From assembly GCA_900618795.1 (NCBI GenBank), contig UYJD01000009.1, positions 999,823-1,063,822 on the forward strand: a DNA stretch of 64,000 nt, given 5' to 3'. The translations under genes and the position numbers were made by a program. Of this stretch, positions 34,315 through 47,041 are shown piece after piece. Numbering within the stretch: the stretch's first letter is position 1; every line of letters begins with the position of its first letter. The stretch is from Cyanodermella asteris. Taxonomy: Eukaryota > Ascomycota > Lecanoromycetes > Ostropales > Stictidaceae. The notes beneath the pieces are model-generated. The model was given only the letters and a program-made list of their open reading frames with translations, made no database searches and was not told where the DNA came from.

Positions 34315-37300
34315 ATGCGCGAAATCAGTCTCGCCGGCGCTCTGGGTAATCAGCCTGTGCTACTTCTAACGCCATCAGCTGACTAGCGGCAGACGCCATC
34401 AAATCAGCAAAGCAGGCCGTTCGTAAAGAGGGTCTCGAAGACCTGGAGAATGTCTTGAAGCAGAAACGTATCAGCCTGAAGATGTCAGTATGCGTTATCG
34501 AACTTTGTCAATCTGGCTAATCAGTAGTTTGCAGACACGACGTCGAGGACCATGACTTCCATAACGTGCTTGAGACTCTACTTGGAATGGTCCTCGAAGA
34601 AAAGAACGCGCTTTCCAAGGCCAAGTCAAACCCATCCGCCAAAACGTCGAAGACATCAGGCTTGAGAAATTCAGCAGCTTCCCGTCTCGTAACTTGCACA
34701 TGTGCAGTGCGCGTCACTGTTGAGATAGGCGTGGCAAATTTGAGATATAAGAGGACCGTACGTGCGTTGCTCAAGCATGTTGTGGATGAACTCCACACCG
34801 TTGATGGCCAATGGCAAGATGAACTCCTTGACGACTATTCCAAAACTTTGTTGGTAATACTTGGCCACCGTCCGCACCTTGAGCACTTATCTGAGAGGAT
34901 GTGGAATGAACTCGTTGACGTGTGCTGTGAAGGGATGCAGTATCTCAACGAGATGGTAGTCTCAGCGCGAGATGGCACCACAATCCTATCGACACGTTCT
35001 GTATCTCGATCCGAAGGTCCAAGTCGTGCTGGTACTCCGACAGCTAATCCCGAAGCTTCTATGCAATCAAAGAGTCAACACGCCGAACGATCGCTCCTGA
35101 GTAACCAGAGACGCAACGATGACCTGGCCTTATGTCTTGAAAAGTTGATGTCCGTGCATCATGTCCTTATTCTGGAGAAAGCCGATCAGGTGCTTGAGTG
35201 TGTCACGCGCATTCTTCGTTCAAACCCTGCTACGAACCGGCCTGGGACTCAACAACCCTGTTTTGCCGTTTTGAATTCAATTTTGTCTGAGGCAATCACT
35301 GAGAATACTGCAACGGCGGTCAAGGTACTGTCGAGTTGCGTATATATCATCCGAAGACACTGGGGTTCTCAGAAAGGAGCTCATGGCATTAAATATCAAA
35401 TGCTTGCAACTCTAGTAAGAGGCCAATGCCTCTTTCCTCTCCTGACCCGGCAAAATGATGGGGCTAGTAACATTAGCGATCTCGAAGGTCTTCTTGATCG
35501 ACTTATGACGGAGTATCGGGGCAGAACAACAAAAGATATGTTACTTTTACATGATCTTGACCTGGACCCTGTTTTGGATCAGAGCAAGCAAATATTTGCG
35601 ATGAAAGGCGTGTCTATCAAGAGCAACGAATCAGCAGAAGCCTGCTGGACTCAGCTGAACATTATTTCAGATCTATTTGTCAGGCTCCGTGTCATCAGAC
35701 CGGATCACTCCAATGGCGACATTCTAAACACAAACGTCAAACGACGCAAAATCGAGAATGCCCTGTACTCATTCGTCGGCGTGATCTCGATGACAAAGCA
35801 GGAGGATGCCGTGGCTTCATTACAATTTCTGACCTTCGTGCTTGGATCCGTGGAGATCCCTGCTGACCAATTGCAGTATCTGGTTGATAAGCTTTTCCCC
35901 TTACTGTCCCGGGACAATAGTGAGGTCAGTAATTGGTCGTCACTAGCTTTGGCGATGGTAGGCCAACAGGCGTCGGCACATCAAGCGTCGACAAATGAAA
36001 CTACCTGGCACCAGGTTCTCCAAGTTGCCATTACCAGGATCTCTACACATCGCGTGAGTCGATTGTCCTGCTTGCTCGCAAACGTCATTCTCAAGAACGA
36101 TCTGGCTTCGTTTGCGGAGGCAAATGACGGGATCGAGGCGCTCCTGGCAGCAATTGATATCAGCGGCCCCGCGCTCCTGGATGAAGCTGCTGCGAGTTTC
36201 TGGAAAACTATTCTTGCGTCCTATAGCATTCACCGTGCTGCTAGCTATGACAACGTCGCAAAGACCGTGCTTAGGTGGCTTTTCGTGACTTGGAAGCCTT
36301 CACGCTCCGATCTTGCTCGCACACGACCTGTACCTGTGAGGTGCGTCACGGATCTGTTGCACGTTCTTATCGGAGACTTTTGCTCGGCCAACAGCAATAC
36401 ACGCCGTCGTGTGCTGCACACTTTGTCTCGCTGTCGTCTGAGCTGTAAGAGCGACTCGCTTCTCACGACATATCTGGTTTCTGAGGCACACTCGTCCTTG
36501 GACCCAAGGCGCCCATCGGCTGAGGTCCAAGCAGAAGGACCCACATTGCGCCCCTCGGCCAAAGGCAGGCGTGTGGCCCTGACTACTGCCTGCGACTACT
36601 TGTTGACTGAACTGGAGGACTTGATTGCGGCGCATGCGGAAGCCTCTCAATCCAATCAACTCACACTAGCACTAGTGAGAGCCAGCTTAACAGTTTGTAT
36701 TGTTGCGTTTGGAATTCACGACGGCGTATCAACTGTAGACCTGACGAGGTCAAACCAATTGCTCAGTCGCGCCACCGAGCTCAGAGATCAAACCTCGAAG
36801 ACCTTTCTCTCCCCTTATCTGAGCCAGGATCTTCGATCTGACATGATACAGACCTTGTACTCTGTGTTTGATGATATCCCCATATTACCCTCGAGGTCAT
36901 TCAAAACTCTGTCTCCAGCACAGCTCGGCGTGATTCGGGTTGCGAGGGTATTTGGTCGGGATTTCTGGCAGGAATCTGGGGCCAAGACAGGACGATCGAC
37001 CGAGAGCGCCGGCGATGATCCAATGGACTTTGATATCAGCCAGGAATCATGCACTACCCAAGTTACTCAGGCACAGCTGAAAGAAGACATCGCTTATGAT
37101 TGGCTCACCGCATACACCGATCAGCGTGCATACGAAGCATGTATTCGCGCCGATCTTTGCTTTGCATCCGAACTGCCAGATCCATCGAATGTATCAAGCG
37201 AAAATGATGGCATGGTGCCTCCGGGTTTCATCGACTACCTGATAAATATGCCCCCTGTGGATTTGCCATCAGTCCGACCTTTCATGGACGACCTTTATCG

Positions 37301-40300
37301 GTCTAAGTTGTATATCGCGAATCACGAAGCTACCCGACTGCTTGAGTTCCTGGCTCAACATACTTTTGAGGCTTATGGGCTGGAGCGCTGCGAGGCGCCC
37401 ATGGCTATGTGCGTTGATATCTTGGCGTACACTGTCAAACAGTGGACCGATCTAGCGGCCGATGACGCGCTCGCTGATGTCGCGAGCCAACTATATGCCT
37501 ACTTCCTTCGAGCCGTCGATAAAGGACTCAGTACCCCACACGTCTCCACGGCCATTGCTAGATTGCTCCAGAAAGTGATCAAATCCAACTCAGCATACGG
37601 GCGAGACGCAGATCTGCCTTCTGCGAGGACTGTCCTGTTTGGGATCCTAGCTGATGGTGGTGCACGAGTGAAGTTTGACATCAGCCAAACTATTTCCGCA
37701 GTTTTTGGTCTTTTTGTATTACGAGAACATGACAGTATACTGGACGACATCGACTCGAGCATACCCCACGATCCTGACTCCATGTCCGCCATGGCTGTCC
37801 GACTTTTCCTCCTGAGCAGGCTCGCTTCCTCTTGGTCAACACTGATCCGACGCTGCGTGTATGCGATCGTGGAGGCGACGGCCATCACCCCAGAAATCAT
37901 GCCCTACGCGCGCTCTTGCTTGCAGTACCTCGGTGCTAATCTTCAGATTGCTAACCAGCATGACTTGTTCAAATTGTTCGTCTCTCAGATCCTCTACACC
38001 TGGCTTGAGAGTCGTACCCTTCGTTCCCTACCATACTCTATCTTCGATTACGCCTCGTTAGAAGACCTCGTCAAGGACTGCAGATTTGAAATTGCCGCGC
38101 AAATGGTGATGCGTGGCAAGAATAGTGAAATTGACATTGTATCGGGGGCTATCGGCATATCTTTTGCCGACCTGCTGAAGGCAGGCTTTGGAAAGTGTGC
38201 TGCTTACTGTGTGGCCAGAGACAGCGCAGTCGCCCCACAAGAAGATCCGCAAGCGGCTCAAGCAGCAGTTCGTCTGCGCAATCACGTTGGCAAGGAGGCA
38301 TACAAGGATTTGTTGTCGATGCGGTTTCCCGAAATAGTTTCAACGTTCTTTCGCATCGTCGACAGGGAAGATCAGATTACGAAAGCATTTCAAAAGCACC
38401 GAACACACGCTGCGGCACAAGCGGCTTACGAATCGATCGTCTGGGCGGGAGCTTCGCAAGAGACTCCAGCCGTGAGCCAACAACCGTCATTCAAGTCGAA
38501 TTATTTGATTGATGAGCTCCACTACATCTGCGACCGTACCCCATACGACCTTCAGGAGATGTGGACACCAGCGCTGTATCTTTATGTCTTTCGGAGCCTG
38601 CTTGAAACAATCCAACCAGCCCTCGGCCCATTACATGCGGCTGCCGTCGTACGCCGGATCAGAATTCTTGTTTCTATCGCCGGACCGACCGCGACATCGG
38701 GCTATTGCTTGGAAGCGACACTGGGCTGCCTCCGACCCTACCTGGATAACACACATTCTGCCGAGGATGTCATTGGGCTATATCGATATCTGTTGACGGG
38801 CGGAGTCGAATACTTAAAAACCAACTTTCCATTCTTCGGAGGGTTCGTTGTTTCTGTTTTAGCAGCTCTGAAGACCTTTGTGGACAAACCACAAGAGAGC
38901 ACCACACAAGATAGCATCTTCCGGTCGACCTTGAATAAGGCACAGGATTTTCACAAATGGATCACAGAATATGCCCTGGAGCTGCCGGTCAAAACGACGA
39001 GCCTTGAGGACCTAGAAGCCCTTCGAACATTCGTGAAAGTTTCATCCAACCTTCGAGGCCAAGGTACTTCCCATAGAGACATCCCTGAGGGCGAGCTACT
39101 GTTTTTGCTTTTGCATGACAAGGCCACGAATCGCGGACTTGTTGACGAATCCTCAAGATATCAAATCATGCAAGCCATTTCCAAGCAGTTTCAGTACACC
39201 GAAGAAAGACAATACGATATACTTGCAGACGATAGCGTTGCCATATCGCTGGCCCCTGCTATTTGGGAATACTTTGACCCTTTGAGGGCGAGTCGCTCCT
39301 TCAATCTTTGGTCGCTCCGGGCACTTGGACGTGCCTACGGGTCGACGGGTTTTATTCATCAAGCATTTCGTAAAGAGATTACCATTCACGCGAAGCCCGA
39401 GCTTCATCCGTCAGTCGTCTCAGAGGATGTCTCACCGTCAAGTATTGCTATCGTTCGGACATTGTTCGGTATTGTATCCAACAACTCAACTTCCGAAGCA
39501 GGAATCGCGGAGCGAACAATTCAATCGTTACTAACGAGAGCAGCTGCAACACAAGACGACCTGAAATCGCTAGCCTCTGCTATTCCAACTCAGTCTCTGC
39601 CAGCTATGACATGGGACAAGTATTACTCGCCGCCGCTCGGTACACTACCCTATGACACTCATACCATACAAGAAGCTCTCCGGCTTCACGGCAAAGTGCC
39701 AACTTCGACCTGGGCTCGAGTTCTGTGTATTGCTTTGGTCGATCATGCCGTCGAAGAGAATTACTTTCTGAGCGACCTCAAGTATGCCCTCATCGCCATC
39801 CCAGACTTAGGTGGGGCCATCCTCCCGTATGTTCTGCATGTGGTGCTTGCAAATGAGGCAGGTAAGACAGAACAGACAAGGAAGGTCGTTTCGGCCCAGC
39901 TGCAGCAGTTGCTACATGACCATCCGCCTGATATGGTCCCACACACAAAGCACTTCATCAATGCCATTGTTTATCTTCGATCCCAGCCTTTGCCATTTGA
40001 AAAGACCAAAATGGATAGATCGAAATGGCTTGACATTGACTATCGATCTCTTTCGGACGTCTCAATTACTTGCAAGATGTATAAAACCGCATTGCTCTTT
40101 ATCGAGCTTGCTTTGTCCGTAGAAGGCATGACGAAAGGATCAAGACGGTCCAGCACAGCAAGGGGGATTGACATCCCCACAGAAGCCCTGCTTACCGTAT
40201 TCCAGAATGTCGACGAGAGAGACTATTACTATGGCGTCCGGCAACCTTCCAGCCTTGGTTCGATGATGGAAAAACTGGACTTTGAAGGAGCAAGCTTTAA

Positions 40301-43250
40301 AAGCCTCTCTTTCCGAGGAATGGCCTTCGATGCCGATGCAAAGCAGCATCTTGCGGTTGACCCGTCTGCCAATGTCCTCGTCAGGAGCCTTAATGATGTG
40401 CAGCTCAGCGGACTGTCTCATGCAGTTGCCTCTGCTACCGGAGGCTCGACCTTACTGTCAAGCGAGGTCACTTTCGATGCTGCCAGAAAACTGGAAAAGT
40501 GGGACATAGTTGTACCAGAAACCGAGACAAGTCCGGCGGTCAACCTCTATCAAGCCTTTCAGAATATACAGAACGCATCATGCCTGGATCAAGTTCTCTC
40601 TGCGACTGACATAGCACTCGAGAATGCCTTCCCTCTGAGACATGATGAGTTGCCTGACGCTATCCACTCGCCAATCTATTGGTCATCGTTGGCTGCTCTT
40701 GTGGAAATTGAACGCATCCTCTCCTCTACATCCCCAGAGCAGCTAGAACAAAGCTGGTCAGACCTGGATGCGCATCGTGCGTGGATGGAGTCAACCAGTT
40801 TTGAGCATATTGACCGATTGCTTTCTTCCCGAGAGACCCTTTTCAGCGTCATCACCAAAAGTCCTGCGCTGCAGCAAATGAGCAAATCTAGCCCCAAGCA
40901 TGTCAAGCGAATCCAGGTTCAAGCACTGCTATCTTCCTCTTCCATCGCCCGCGTTCACGGAAACCTTCAAAAATCCCTATCGGCGGCAATGAATATTGAA
41001 CGTCTTCTCCCAGGCTGTGAAGAGCTTGGATTGCGAGTCGAAGCTGCGGCCCGGCTGGAAGCTTCGAATGTACTGTGGGATCAAGGGCAGATGGCTCCGT
41101 CTATTCAGGTCCTCCGAGACATATCAAGCAGCATAGATCTTCGACATCAGGACATTCCGGTCGACAAGGCTGCCATACTGGCCAAGCTAGCCAGCAGAAT
41201 TTCTGAGGCCCGGTTGGAGCAGCCGGATCGAATACTGTCAATGTATCTGGAACCAGCCATTAAAGAACTCCGTGGCAGTATGACAGGCGACGCACCTGGC
41301 CAAGTGTTCCATGAGTTCGCGTCCTTTTGTGATCAACAGCTGCAAGACAACGACAGCCTCGAAGACTTCAACCGAGTCCGCAAGATGAGAGACAACAAAC
41401 TTGCCGAGATACGCGAGCTAGACAATATGATTGCAAAGTCTGCTGCGTCATCCAAGGAGCGAGAATCTTACAAGGCCCACCGTGCGAAAGCCAAGAACTG
41501 GTACGAGCTGGACAATGTTGAATACAAACGCTTGAAATCAAGCCGTGATGCTCTGTTGACGCAATCTCTGGATAACTACCTGCTATGCCTGAAAGCGTGT
41601 GATTCGTACGAGCGTGATGCTATGCGTTTCTCGGCGCTCTGGCTACAACACCACGACGACAAAGCCGCCAATGACGCGGTCGAAAGGCATTTACACGAAG
41701 TCAGTAGCAGCAAGTTCGCGGGTCTCATGAATCAATGGACGTCGCGTCTTCTGGACGAACGACGCGACTTTCAAACTCTCCTCTCGGGACTGGTCGTTAG
41801 GATATGCGGTGATCATCCATACCACGCGATGTACAACATCTTCGCGACATCGAAAAGCAAAGGGGGCAAGGACGAGATTGCTTTTTCGAGACACAAAGCC
41901 GCGAATCTGATCGTGGAGAAATTGAAAGAGACAAAAGAGCATCATTCGAAATGGATAGTCATCCACAATGCTTGCGTCAACTATCAACGCTTTGCAACCG
42001 AGAAGCCTCCGGGCAACGACAACAAGTGGAAACAGGGCACGAAAACTCAGCTGCGGAAGATAAGTTCGGGAATGAAATTGCAGACAGATGTAATCAGCTT
42101 GCGAGTACCACCCCCCACGATGAAAATATCACTTCGGAAAGACGGGGACTATAAGGAAGTCCCGGTGATAGTCAGATGGAGCAGCGAGTTTAGCGTGGCT
42201 TCGGGCATCAGTGCTCCAAAGATCTTGACAGCCTTCGCTTCCGATGGCCAGAGATACAAAATGCTATTCAAGGCTGGGAACGATGATCTCCGGCAAGATG
42301 CGATAATGGAGCAAGTATTTGAGCAAGTCAGCGAGCTGCTGCAAGCACACAGAGAAACACGCCAGCGAAGATTGGGAATCCGAACGTACAAAGTGCTCCC
42401 ACTCACGCACACTGCGGGAGTGATCGAATTCGTGTCTCACACAATACCGTTGCACGAGTATCTGGTGCCTGCACATCAGGAACATTACCCCAACGACATG
42501 AAAAGTAGTGCCGCACGGAAGATCATCCAGGATGCTGCAGTCGCTGGTCGCAGCAACGATTTCCGCATCAAGGAATTCCGCAGGGTCTGCGAGCGCTTTC
42601 ACCCAGTGCTGAGATTTTTCTTTATGGAGAGATATGAGAACCCCGATGAGTGGTTCGAGAAGAGACTTGCTTACACCCGCACAACCGCTGCGATCTCGAT
42701 GCTGGGACATGTTCTTGGGCTCGGCGACCGGCATGGGCACAACATACTGTTGGACGAGGAGACCGGAGAAGTGGTTCATATCGATCTTGGCATCGCATTT
42801 GAACAAGGGCGGGTGCTGCCTGTGCCCGAGGTCGTCCCTTTCCGTCTGACACGCGATATAGTCGACGGCATGGGAGTGACAAAGACAGAAGGTGTATTCA
42901 GGAGGTGCTGTGAATTCACTCTCGACGCGCTGCGCAAGGAATCGTACGGCATAATGACCATACTGGATGTGTTGCGCTTCGATCCGCTATACAGCTGGTC
43001 GATTTCACCTCTGCGTCTGAGACGCTTGCAGGAAGACAGATCTCAAGCAGAAGACCATTCATCCGCCGAACAGGGTAAGTCCGAGCGAAAGCAGAACGAA
43101 GAAGGGGAGGCGGATCGAGCGTTGACTGTCGTCAACAAAAAATTGTCCAAAAGCTTGAGCGTGGAGGCGACTGTGAACCAACTCATTCAGCAAGCAAGCG
43201 ACGACAAGAACCTTGCGCTGCTTTTCGCTGGATGGGCTGCTTACATATGA
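34315..43250 (+). CDS. TEL1: Tel1/ATM serine/threonine protein kinase (PIKK)
   Basis: Three exons: 34315-34345, 34387-34483 and 34535-43250, with introns of 41 nt (GTAATC...CTAG) and 51 nt (GTCAGT...GCAG). The spliced product is 2947 aa. The long exon has no ATG near its start. The two upstream exons add MREISLAGALAADAIKSAKQ and the TAN-type N-terminal helix (about 1-60) used for localisation and telomere maintenance. Helical HEAT and FAT repeats follow. The PI3K-like kinase domain starts at about 2580, with the catalytic loop LGDRHGHNILL (about 2770), the metal site HIDLGIAFEQG (about 2790) and VPFRLTRDIVDGMGV. The FATC tail ends LALLFAGWAAYI. Known role: with Mre11-Rad50-Nbs1/Xrs2 it senses double-strand breaks and maintains telomeres. 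All kinase motifs are intact. Confidence 0.95.
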
Positions 43251-43372
43251 CATGGAGGTACTCGCTTGTGTAAAGCGCGCTGGGTATGGGGTTTTGCTGC
43301 TAGATGGCGTTCGTCTAGCGAGTTGTAGAAACAGCGAACGAACGCACGCCCTCTGCTCCGACAAGCATGAAT

Positions 43373-44838
43373 TCAATGTCCAACCACGGTATTACGTCTA
43401 CTCAAGACTCGTGGTGTCCCTTTGCCCAAGATTGCCTCCATTGCGCCTTGCAAGCCCGCTGGATCGTATCTCGCACTGCCGTCTGGCATTCGCTTGGACC
43501 AACATCGGACGGACTCAACACCAGCTGCGCTCAACCTGGCCTTGTCGACAACGGGCACCGCCTCGCCCTCAACGTAAACCACGTGAGTGACGTACTTTGA
43601 CCAAACCGAGTCATTCGGCTCTGTGTCATGACCCTGGCTTTCTTCACATGCCCGTGTTATGGCGTTCACGAAGTCAACGGCTTCCATGGGCTTCGCTCGC
43701 GGGCCTGACTCTCTGTCGTAGCTACCATTGAGGATCAAGATCTTCCTGCAATAGTTCGGCAGCCGAGCGATGATTTGGCCCACGCCTCCCAAGACGAGGC
43801 AGGGGACGATACTCGTGTACAGGGAACCAATGCTGTAAATGACGGCAGCACTTGAGCCTGCAACCTCTAAGACCTTGGGGTTGGCCGGTACGTGCATCGG
43901 CTCACCGTATGGGTTGATGTAGCGTATACGCTTGATGGGAGAAGGAAGATCGTCTTCCTGTGCCTTGGTGAAGGAGATGTTTTGCTGGCGTAGTGTTGGC
44001 AGGGAGCCAGGTAAATTAGCATCCTCGGGGTGATCCCAGAAAGACAAGTCAAGCCCCGGAATGGCTGCTGCTTCGGATGGATGCGAAATGGAGTTTTGTC
44101 CGGCAATGACTTCTCCAGATTGAAGTTCGGCAGATATATGATGTGCAAAGTTTGAGTTGATGGCCGGGATCACGTTGACCGTCGAGGGGATGCATCCGAC
44201 GATGGTCAGGAGGTAGATTGCCGATTCAAACGAGCCAGTGAAGATGCGAGCACCCGTCAAGAACAAGTTTCCCACCGATGCCTTGGAGAAGTTGAAAGTG
44301 CTTCGCGGAGGGCGTGCTCGTTTGACGATCTCAAAATTGACATGATTCAGCATGGAGCGAAGCAGCTCTCTCTGCGGTCCGGGTATCGGTGTCCACAAGG
44401 GCGACGTGCCCTCGACGAGCTGCAGCCAATCGGCATGAGCTGCAGCATCGTCTGTCGGTAGACGATGGTTCAACACTGCGTGAATGTGTCGATGAGTCTC
44501 CGGTATGAGACGGATGAGGCGGCCTTGGTAAAGCAAAAAGCAAGTCAGTCACCAAAAAGAGCCTCGTGGGCACTGCCTGTCGCAATCAACTCACTCCGTA
44601 CATCGCCGATACCGGGTCCGCCGAAGACACGAATAATTTCGCTTGTTGAGCCGCCGTTGTCACTGATTGGTATTACGTAGTTGAGATCGCAATCACGCTT
44701 CTTAGACATGTCTGCGAAGATGTCGACCAGATTGTTGGCTGCTGAGCCTCCTGAAAAGACTACCAGGCCCCGATTTGCGGGTCGCTCTTCGCTCGCAGGG
44801 TCGCCATTGACAACGACCCATTTTGGCGTTTCCGACAT
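43373..44838 (-). CDS. CofD/YvcK-like (UPF0052) protein
   Basis: Two exons: 44595-44838 and 43373-44523, with a 71-nt intron (GTGAGT donor, ACCAAG acceptor). The spliced product is 464 aa. The N-terminus has the nucleotide/phosphate-binding pattern LVVFSGGSAANNLVD. PISDNGGSTSEI and FGGPGIGDVRSRL follow; the last motif is completed only by the splice. These are CofD/YvcK family signatures. VYSIGSLYTSIVPCLVL-type and LILNGSYDRES segments follow in the C-terminal half. Known: CofD makes coenzyme F420 in archaea and actinobacteria, and YvcK binds UDP-GlcNAc and controls carbon flux and wall synthesis in bacteria. The fungal branch has no established function. It lies tail-to-tail with TEL1, 122 bp apart. 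Confidence 0.88.
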
Positions 44839-45298
44839 GTCAAATAGGGTACAGGGACAGGTTCAGAGGCAATTGAGATGAGTGGTATACCTGAGCGTGA
44901 CTGGTACAAGCCCCGAAACCCCCGGCGTAATATATGTTGTGAGCTGGGCGGGTGTTACGGTGGAAGCCTATGACCCGCAACAAGCTGTCCTGCCGTCTGT
45001 ACTACCCCAAGGACGAGCATTGACTGAAAGATATACGTGGCATTGGAGCGACAGTGGGACTGATACATTCTCAAAGAGCTTGCTTGCCAAGTGCACTTAG
45101 CCAAGTGTTTCCATTTGGTCATGGGTCTCAGCCAGCCGCGGCCCGTTTCGCCAGCGTGGCCAACTCATAAAGACCCAAGAGTAAGCTCACTAGATACTAA
45201 AATGCCATCCCGGCTTTATGTGCTTGGTAACTGTAGCAGAGAGATCTGGCTGGATGGGCGGTCTTCGTCATTAATCGCTACTCGTTGAGAACATTTCT
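44839..45298. other. Intergenic, no supported gene
   Basis: Promoter of the CofD-like gene and 3' flank of CYP60. No recognisable frame. Confidence 0.55.
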
Positions 45299-47041
45299 TC
45301 ACCAATTGTCAAAATTACCGAACCCAAACTTGGCCTTCTTGCGTGTCGGCTCGGCTGGAACATCACCTTCCCAATCTCCAACAATCTCGTCCCCCTCAGA
45401 ACCTTGGCCATTCGCCGAATTCAAATATTTCCCGATGCCACTGGTCGCAGAGGTCTCAGGCGCGGTGCTGTCGTCGCGAATCCGCTTGCCTGTCCATGTC
45501 ACCTTGTCATCTTCTGAGCCCTTCGCCCTCTTCTCTTCTTCCGCGCGCGCCTTGCCTTCGCGTTCACCCTCCTCCTTACGATGTTCGTCAAATGGGTCGA
45601 CGAGAACTGTGACCTCGTTCATCTTTATATTGATTCTCGGCCTCTTGCTGGGTTCTTCGACCTCAACGCGCTCCAGCCGGTCCAGGGTGTCCAGGTTCTC
45701 GACCACTCGCCCAAATATGGTGTGCTTGTGGTTGAGATGCTTGCACTGCCTGTATGTGATGAAAAACTGACTGCCGTTTGTGTTCTTTCCTTTGTTCGCC
45801 ATGCTCAAAACACCGCGTGCATCGTGGCTTTGCGGACCGTCAAACTCATCTGAGAAGTTGTTTCCCCAAATCGACTGACCGCCCTTCCCAGTACCTGTAG
45901 GATCGCCTCCTTGGATCATGAAACCGCGAATGTTTCGATGAAAATTGATGCCGTTGTAGTAGCCCCTTTTAGCAAGATGTACAAAATTCCAAGTCGCTTT
46001 TGGGGCAAATTCCGGGAGTAACTCAATCATCAGCGGGCCATGGCTCGTGTCTAATCGAACATAGCCCTTGGTTTTAACACGTCTCGGATGTAGTAGATAA
46101 TCCTCTTCACTCAAAACCGCACGATCGGCGGCCGTGTGGGGTGTGAAGCCTGTCGATGTGAACGATGCAGCGGCTTTGCCCGACGTCCACTTTGCGGCAT
46201 TTGTGGAAGCTCCGGACCGTTTCTGGGTTGCTGGCACGGAATTTGCTGGTGTAGAGGCGCTCTTGACCAGAGCTTGGTTCGAGCTCGATGAAACTCTCTC
46301 CGCTCGTGCGCTCGCCACGGCCTGTTTCGCCTTCAGGATCCTGCTCGAGTCTGCTTCGGACTGGCCTGCCACTTGTTCCGGCGGAGGGGCCTTCTCGCCA
46401 TCCTTGAGATATTTGAACGCGGAAAGGTTCCGACTTTCCAGGTTTTGGGGATCCTGTATCACGATGATGTCTTTACGTGAGAAGTCCTGATCAGTGACCA
46501 AGTCTTTCCACATTTTCGCCTTTATGTTGAGTTTCTCCACCGTGTCATACGCAAAGACATTCCCCGTAGTTTTCAGTGCCACAATATGGGTGTTGTCGGT
46601 GAAGACCTTGTACGTGACCGGGTCAACATAGTCTCCTTCCTCGTTCTTTGCAAAGTTCAGCTTGATGAGCTCGTTCGACTTCAGTTGCTGGCCGTTCACG
46701 GGGTTTGTGCCGTGTTTTTTGAGCCATGGTAGGATGTTTGTGAGATCAAATACCGTGCCCGACTCCGTACATACTGGGTGTTTGAAAGGCTGTAGTGATA
46801 TCGCACAAAAGTTGTATGGAAGTCTGCGGAAATTGGCACCTGGAACATTTTTCCTCACCCCAGCTCCAGCACTAGCGCCGAAAGAATCTTCAGATGCCCA
46901 CTCAGAGTGAGTGATCTATATTTGTTAGAAGAGGCGCTGTGCAGGGTTTCAGTCGAACTTACGTACAGCTTGTCAGTGCCTGTCACAGTCAGCAACTCGC
47001 CGATGTGCCAATTTTGGAGTCAAAAGCTTACCTTTGCCCAT
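45299..47041 (-). CDS. Cyclophilin with divergent U-box, Cyp60/PPIL2 type
   Basis: Three exons: 47032-47041 (10 nt), 46963-46979 (17 nt) and 45299-46915. The introns are 52 nt (GTAAGC donor, GACAG acceptor) and 47 nt (GTAAGT donor, TATAG acceptor). The product is 547 aa and starts MGKGTDKLYITHSEWASEDS, the classic PPIL2/Cyp60 N-terminus. A divergent U-box follows (about 35-110: FCAISLQPFKHPVCT, LPWLKKHGTNPVNGQ). A Ser/Ala-rich linker leads to a cyclophilin domain (about 294-453) with YNGINFHRNIRGFMIQGGD and NGSQFFITY. The tail is charged and nuclear-type. The position equivalent to Trp121 of cyclophilin A appears to be His (CKHLNHKHTIFG), which usually means low isomerase activity. Known: PPIL2 is a spliceosome-associated, nuclear protein with E3 ligase potential. 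Confidence 0.93.
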
